A program made the translations under genes and the position numbers. From Bacteroidota bacterium (lineage in GTDB: Bacteria; Bacteroidota; Ignavibacteria; Kryptoniales; JAKASW01), in NCBI GenBank assembly GCA_021789755.1, contig JAJYJD010000157.1, positions 1 through 8,116 of the forward strand: DNA of 8,116 nt, written 5' to 3'. The first letter of the stretch is position 1, and every line of letters starts with the position of its first letter. Below are positions 6,532 to 8,116 of the stretch, piece by piece. The notes beneath the pieces are model-generated. The model was not told the origin of the DNA and made no database searches. It saw only the letters and a program-made list of their open reading frames with translations.

Positions 6532-6535
6532 AGGA
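6532..6535 (+). promoter_or_regulatory. Ribosome binding site of carB
   Basis: AGGA placed 6 nt before the TTG at 6542. Together with the conserved MPKR N-terminus it supports the unusual start codon. Confidence 0.6.
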
Positions 6536-6541
6536 CTGCCA

Positions 6542-8116
6542 TTGCCAAAGCGCGAAGATATAAATTCAATTCTCATAATCGGTAGTGGTCCAATCGTAAT
6601 CGGACAAGCCTGCGAGTTTGATTACTCGGGTACGCAGGCGTGCAAAGTTTTACGGAAGCTCGGTTACAAGGTGATCCTCGTGAACAGCAACCCCGCCACG
6701 ATTATGACGGACCCTGAACTTGCCGACGTCACCTACATTGAGCCGCTGACTCCTGAATTTGTCGCAAAGATTATCGAGGCTGAAAAACCCGATGCCATTC
6801 TACCGACAATGGGCGGACAAACGGCACTCAACATAGCGGTAAACCTTGCAGAGTCAGGTGTGCTTGAGAAGTTCGGCGTGGAAATGATCGGGGCGAATCT
6901 GTCAGCCATCCAGAAGGCCGAGGACAGGGAGCTGTTCAAGGAAACCGTGACTTCAGTCGGGCTCGAAGTGCCGAAGGGCGGCTTCGTCAGAACAATGGAA
7001 CAGGCGATGGACATAATCGGCGATGTCGGGTTCCCTGCCATCATAAGACCGTCTTTCACACTCGGCGGAATGGGAGGCGGCGTTGCATACAACATCGAGG
7101 AGTTCCGGGAAATTGCGCGACACGGACTCGCCGCAAGTCCGATCAGCGAGATCCTCATCGAAGAATCTGTCCTCGGCTGGAAAGAATTCGAGCTCGAAGT
7201 CATGCGCGACAAGAGAGACAATGTCGTGATAGTATGTTCGATCGAGAATTTCGATGCGATGGGAGTTCACACGGGCGACTCCGTGACTGTGGCTCCTTCC
7301 CAGACACTGACCGACCGCGAGTACCAGAGGATGAGAGATTGGGCGAAGAAAGTGATCCGCGCAGTCGGCGTCGAGACCGGCGGGTCGAATATCCAGTTCG
7401 CCATCAACCCCGATGACGGGAAGATGGTTGTTATCGAGATGAACCCGCGTGTTTCACGTTCGAGTGCGCTCGCATCGAAGGCGACCGGCTTCCCCATTGC
7501 GAAGATAGCAGCCATGCTCGCAGTGGGATACACGCTCGACGAGATTCCGAATGATATCACGAAGAAGACGCCTGCCTCGTTCGAGCCTTCGATAGATTAT
7601 GTCGTGGTGAAGATACCGCGATGGGATTTTGAAAAATTCAAAGGCGCCGACGATACCCTCAGCGTCCAGATGAAATCGGTCGGTGAAGCTATGGCCATCG
7701 GCAGCACATTCAAGGAAGCTCTCCAAAAGGCGCTGAGATCGCTGGAGCAAGGAAGATCCGGACTCGGGAGCGATGGAAAAGATCTTTACGACGCTTCGAA
7801 ACTGAAAAGCCCTAAATCCGCAGAAGCCAGGAAGGCAATTGCCAACAGGCTCAAGCAGCCGAAGCCGGATAACCTATTCTATCTCCGCTACGCACTGCAG
7901 GCAGGCTTGCCGGTGGAGGAAATCTATGAACTGACCAGGATCGATCCATGGTTTTTGAAGAACATAAAGGAAATTGTCGACTTCGAGGCGTCGCTCCGTG
8001 AAAATTTCTATGTGGAGACATGGCGGCAGGGCCATGAGAAACGAGTGTCCCACTTGAGCGCTGATGCGGCCAGGAAGAGACCCCTGGATTCGGAAACGCT
8101 GCTAAAGGCCAAGAAA
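6542..8116 (+). CDS. carB: Carbamoyl-phosphate synthase large subunit CarB (partial, 3' end outside window)
   Basis: First 525 codons of an enzyme that is normally about 1070 residues long. With the CarA glutaminase it makes carbamoyl phosphate from bicarbonate, ammonia and two ATP, for pyrimidine and arginine synthesis in the cytosol. The frame is open from a TTG at 6542 to the window edge with no stop or frameshift. The start gives MPKREDI, then IIGSGPIVIGQACEFDYSG, the normal CarB N-terminus, and AGGA (6532-6535) is 6 nt upstream. The carboxyphosphate ATP-grasp domain covers about 1-400: R129 (AEDRE), R169 (IIRPSF), the GGMGGG loop (175-180) and the metal ligands E299 and N301 in IEMNPR, all at E. 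coli numbering. From about 400 the oligomerisation domain begins (for example IDPWFLKNI). carA is not upstream, since galT diverges there. A GTG at 6515 is an alternative start without a ribosome site or family support. Confidence 0.96.
   Translation, partial: MPKREDINSILIIGSGPIVIGQACEFDYSGTQACKVLRKLGYKVILVNSNPATIMTDPELADVTYIEPLTPEFVAKIIEAEKPDAILPTMGGQTALNIAVNLAESGVLEKFGVEMIGANLSAIQKAEDRELFKETVTSVGLEVPKGGFVRTMEQAMDIIGDVGFPAIIRPSFTLGGMGGGVAYNIEEFREIARHGLAASPISEILIEESVLGWKEFELEVMRDKRDNVVIVCSIENFDAMGVHTGDSVTVAPSQTLTDREYQRMRDWAKKVIRAVGVETGGSNIQFAINPDDGKMVVIEMNPRVSRSSALASKATGFPIAKIAAMLAVGYTLDEIPNDITKKTPASFEPSIDYVVVKIPRWDFEKFKGADDTLSVQMKSVGEAMAIGSTFKEALQKALRSLEQGRSGLGSDGKDLYDASKLKSPKSAEARKAIANRLKQPKPDNLFYLRYALQAGLPVEEIYELTRIDPWFLKNIKEIVDFEASLRENFYVETWRQGHEKRVSHLSADAARKRPLDSETLLKAKK

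Larger units (their letters stand above)
6181..6541. other. Divergent intergenic region between galT and carB
   Basis: 361 nt with no gene I can support. From left to right it holds the galT ribosome site, an AT-rich TATATTTC on the minus strand (6279-6272) that could be the galT -10 or -7 element, a 13-bp palindrome at 6311-6323, a second at 6367-6379, a bulged hairpin at 6381-6411, a candidate carB promoter at 6427-6458 and the carB ribosome site. No carA fragment or leader peptide was recognised. No hairpin here is followed by a T-run. Confidence 0.7.

Noticed and set aside
6733..7560. Minus-strand open frames opposite carB
   Set aside because: carB is continuous and conserved in the plus-strand frame; these are mirror frames of it.

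Overview
This window carries ordinary central-metabolism genes of a bacterium. I see no mobile element, CRISPR array, RNA gene, phage gene or defence system, and no undescribed system. Base composition is close to balanced and all three stop codons are used. Protein style suggests a bacterium of the Bacteroidota/Chlorobiota/Ignavibacteriota (FCB) group. Two promoter-like elements resemble the Bacteroidota sigma consensus (TTTG, about 20 nt, TAnnTTTG). This placement is inference and only moderately secure.

Layout. (1) 19-794, minus strand: sdhC then sdhD, the two membrane anchors of succinate dehydrogenase/fumarate reductase, with the operon running off the left edge, presumably into sdhA. 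(2) 795-1062: divergent regulatory region with a plausible sdhC promoter and a 7-bp inverted repeat upstream of sucA. (3) 1063-5157, plus strand: sucA (E1) and sucB (E2) of the 2-oxoglutarate dehydrogenase complex, 12 nt apart. (4) 5146-6180, minus strand: a galT-family nucleotidyltransferase that overlaps the end of sucB by 12 bp, tail to tail. (5) 6181-6541: divergent intergenic region with a candidate carB promoter, a bulged hairpin and two short palindromes. (6) 6542-8116, plus strand: the first 525 codons of carB, from a TTG start and cut by the right edge.

How the genes work together. SucAB makes succinyl-CoA from 2-oxoglutarate. After conversion to succinate (enzyme not in the window), the Sdh complex oxidises it and passes electrons to membrane quinone. 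The two transcription units diverge from one control region, unlike the colinear sdh-suc order of E. coli. The E3 (lpd) and succinyl-CoA synthetase genes are not here. galT (sugar-nucleotide metabolism) and carB (carbamoyl phosphate for pyrimidines and arginine) look like unrelated neighbours.

The points most worth a second look are a gapless SdhC/SdhD paralogy with conserved histidine pairs, a shared TTG-N17-GGTTAACTTT element upstream of sdhC and carB, the inverted repeat upstream of sucA, and the second CxxC site in the GalT-like protein.
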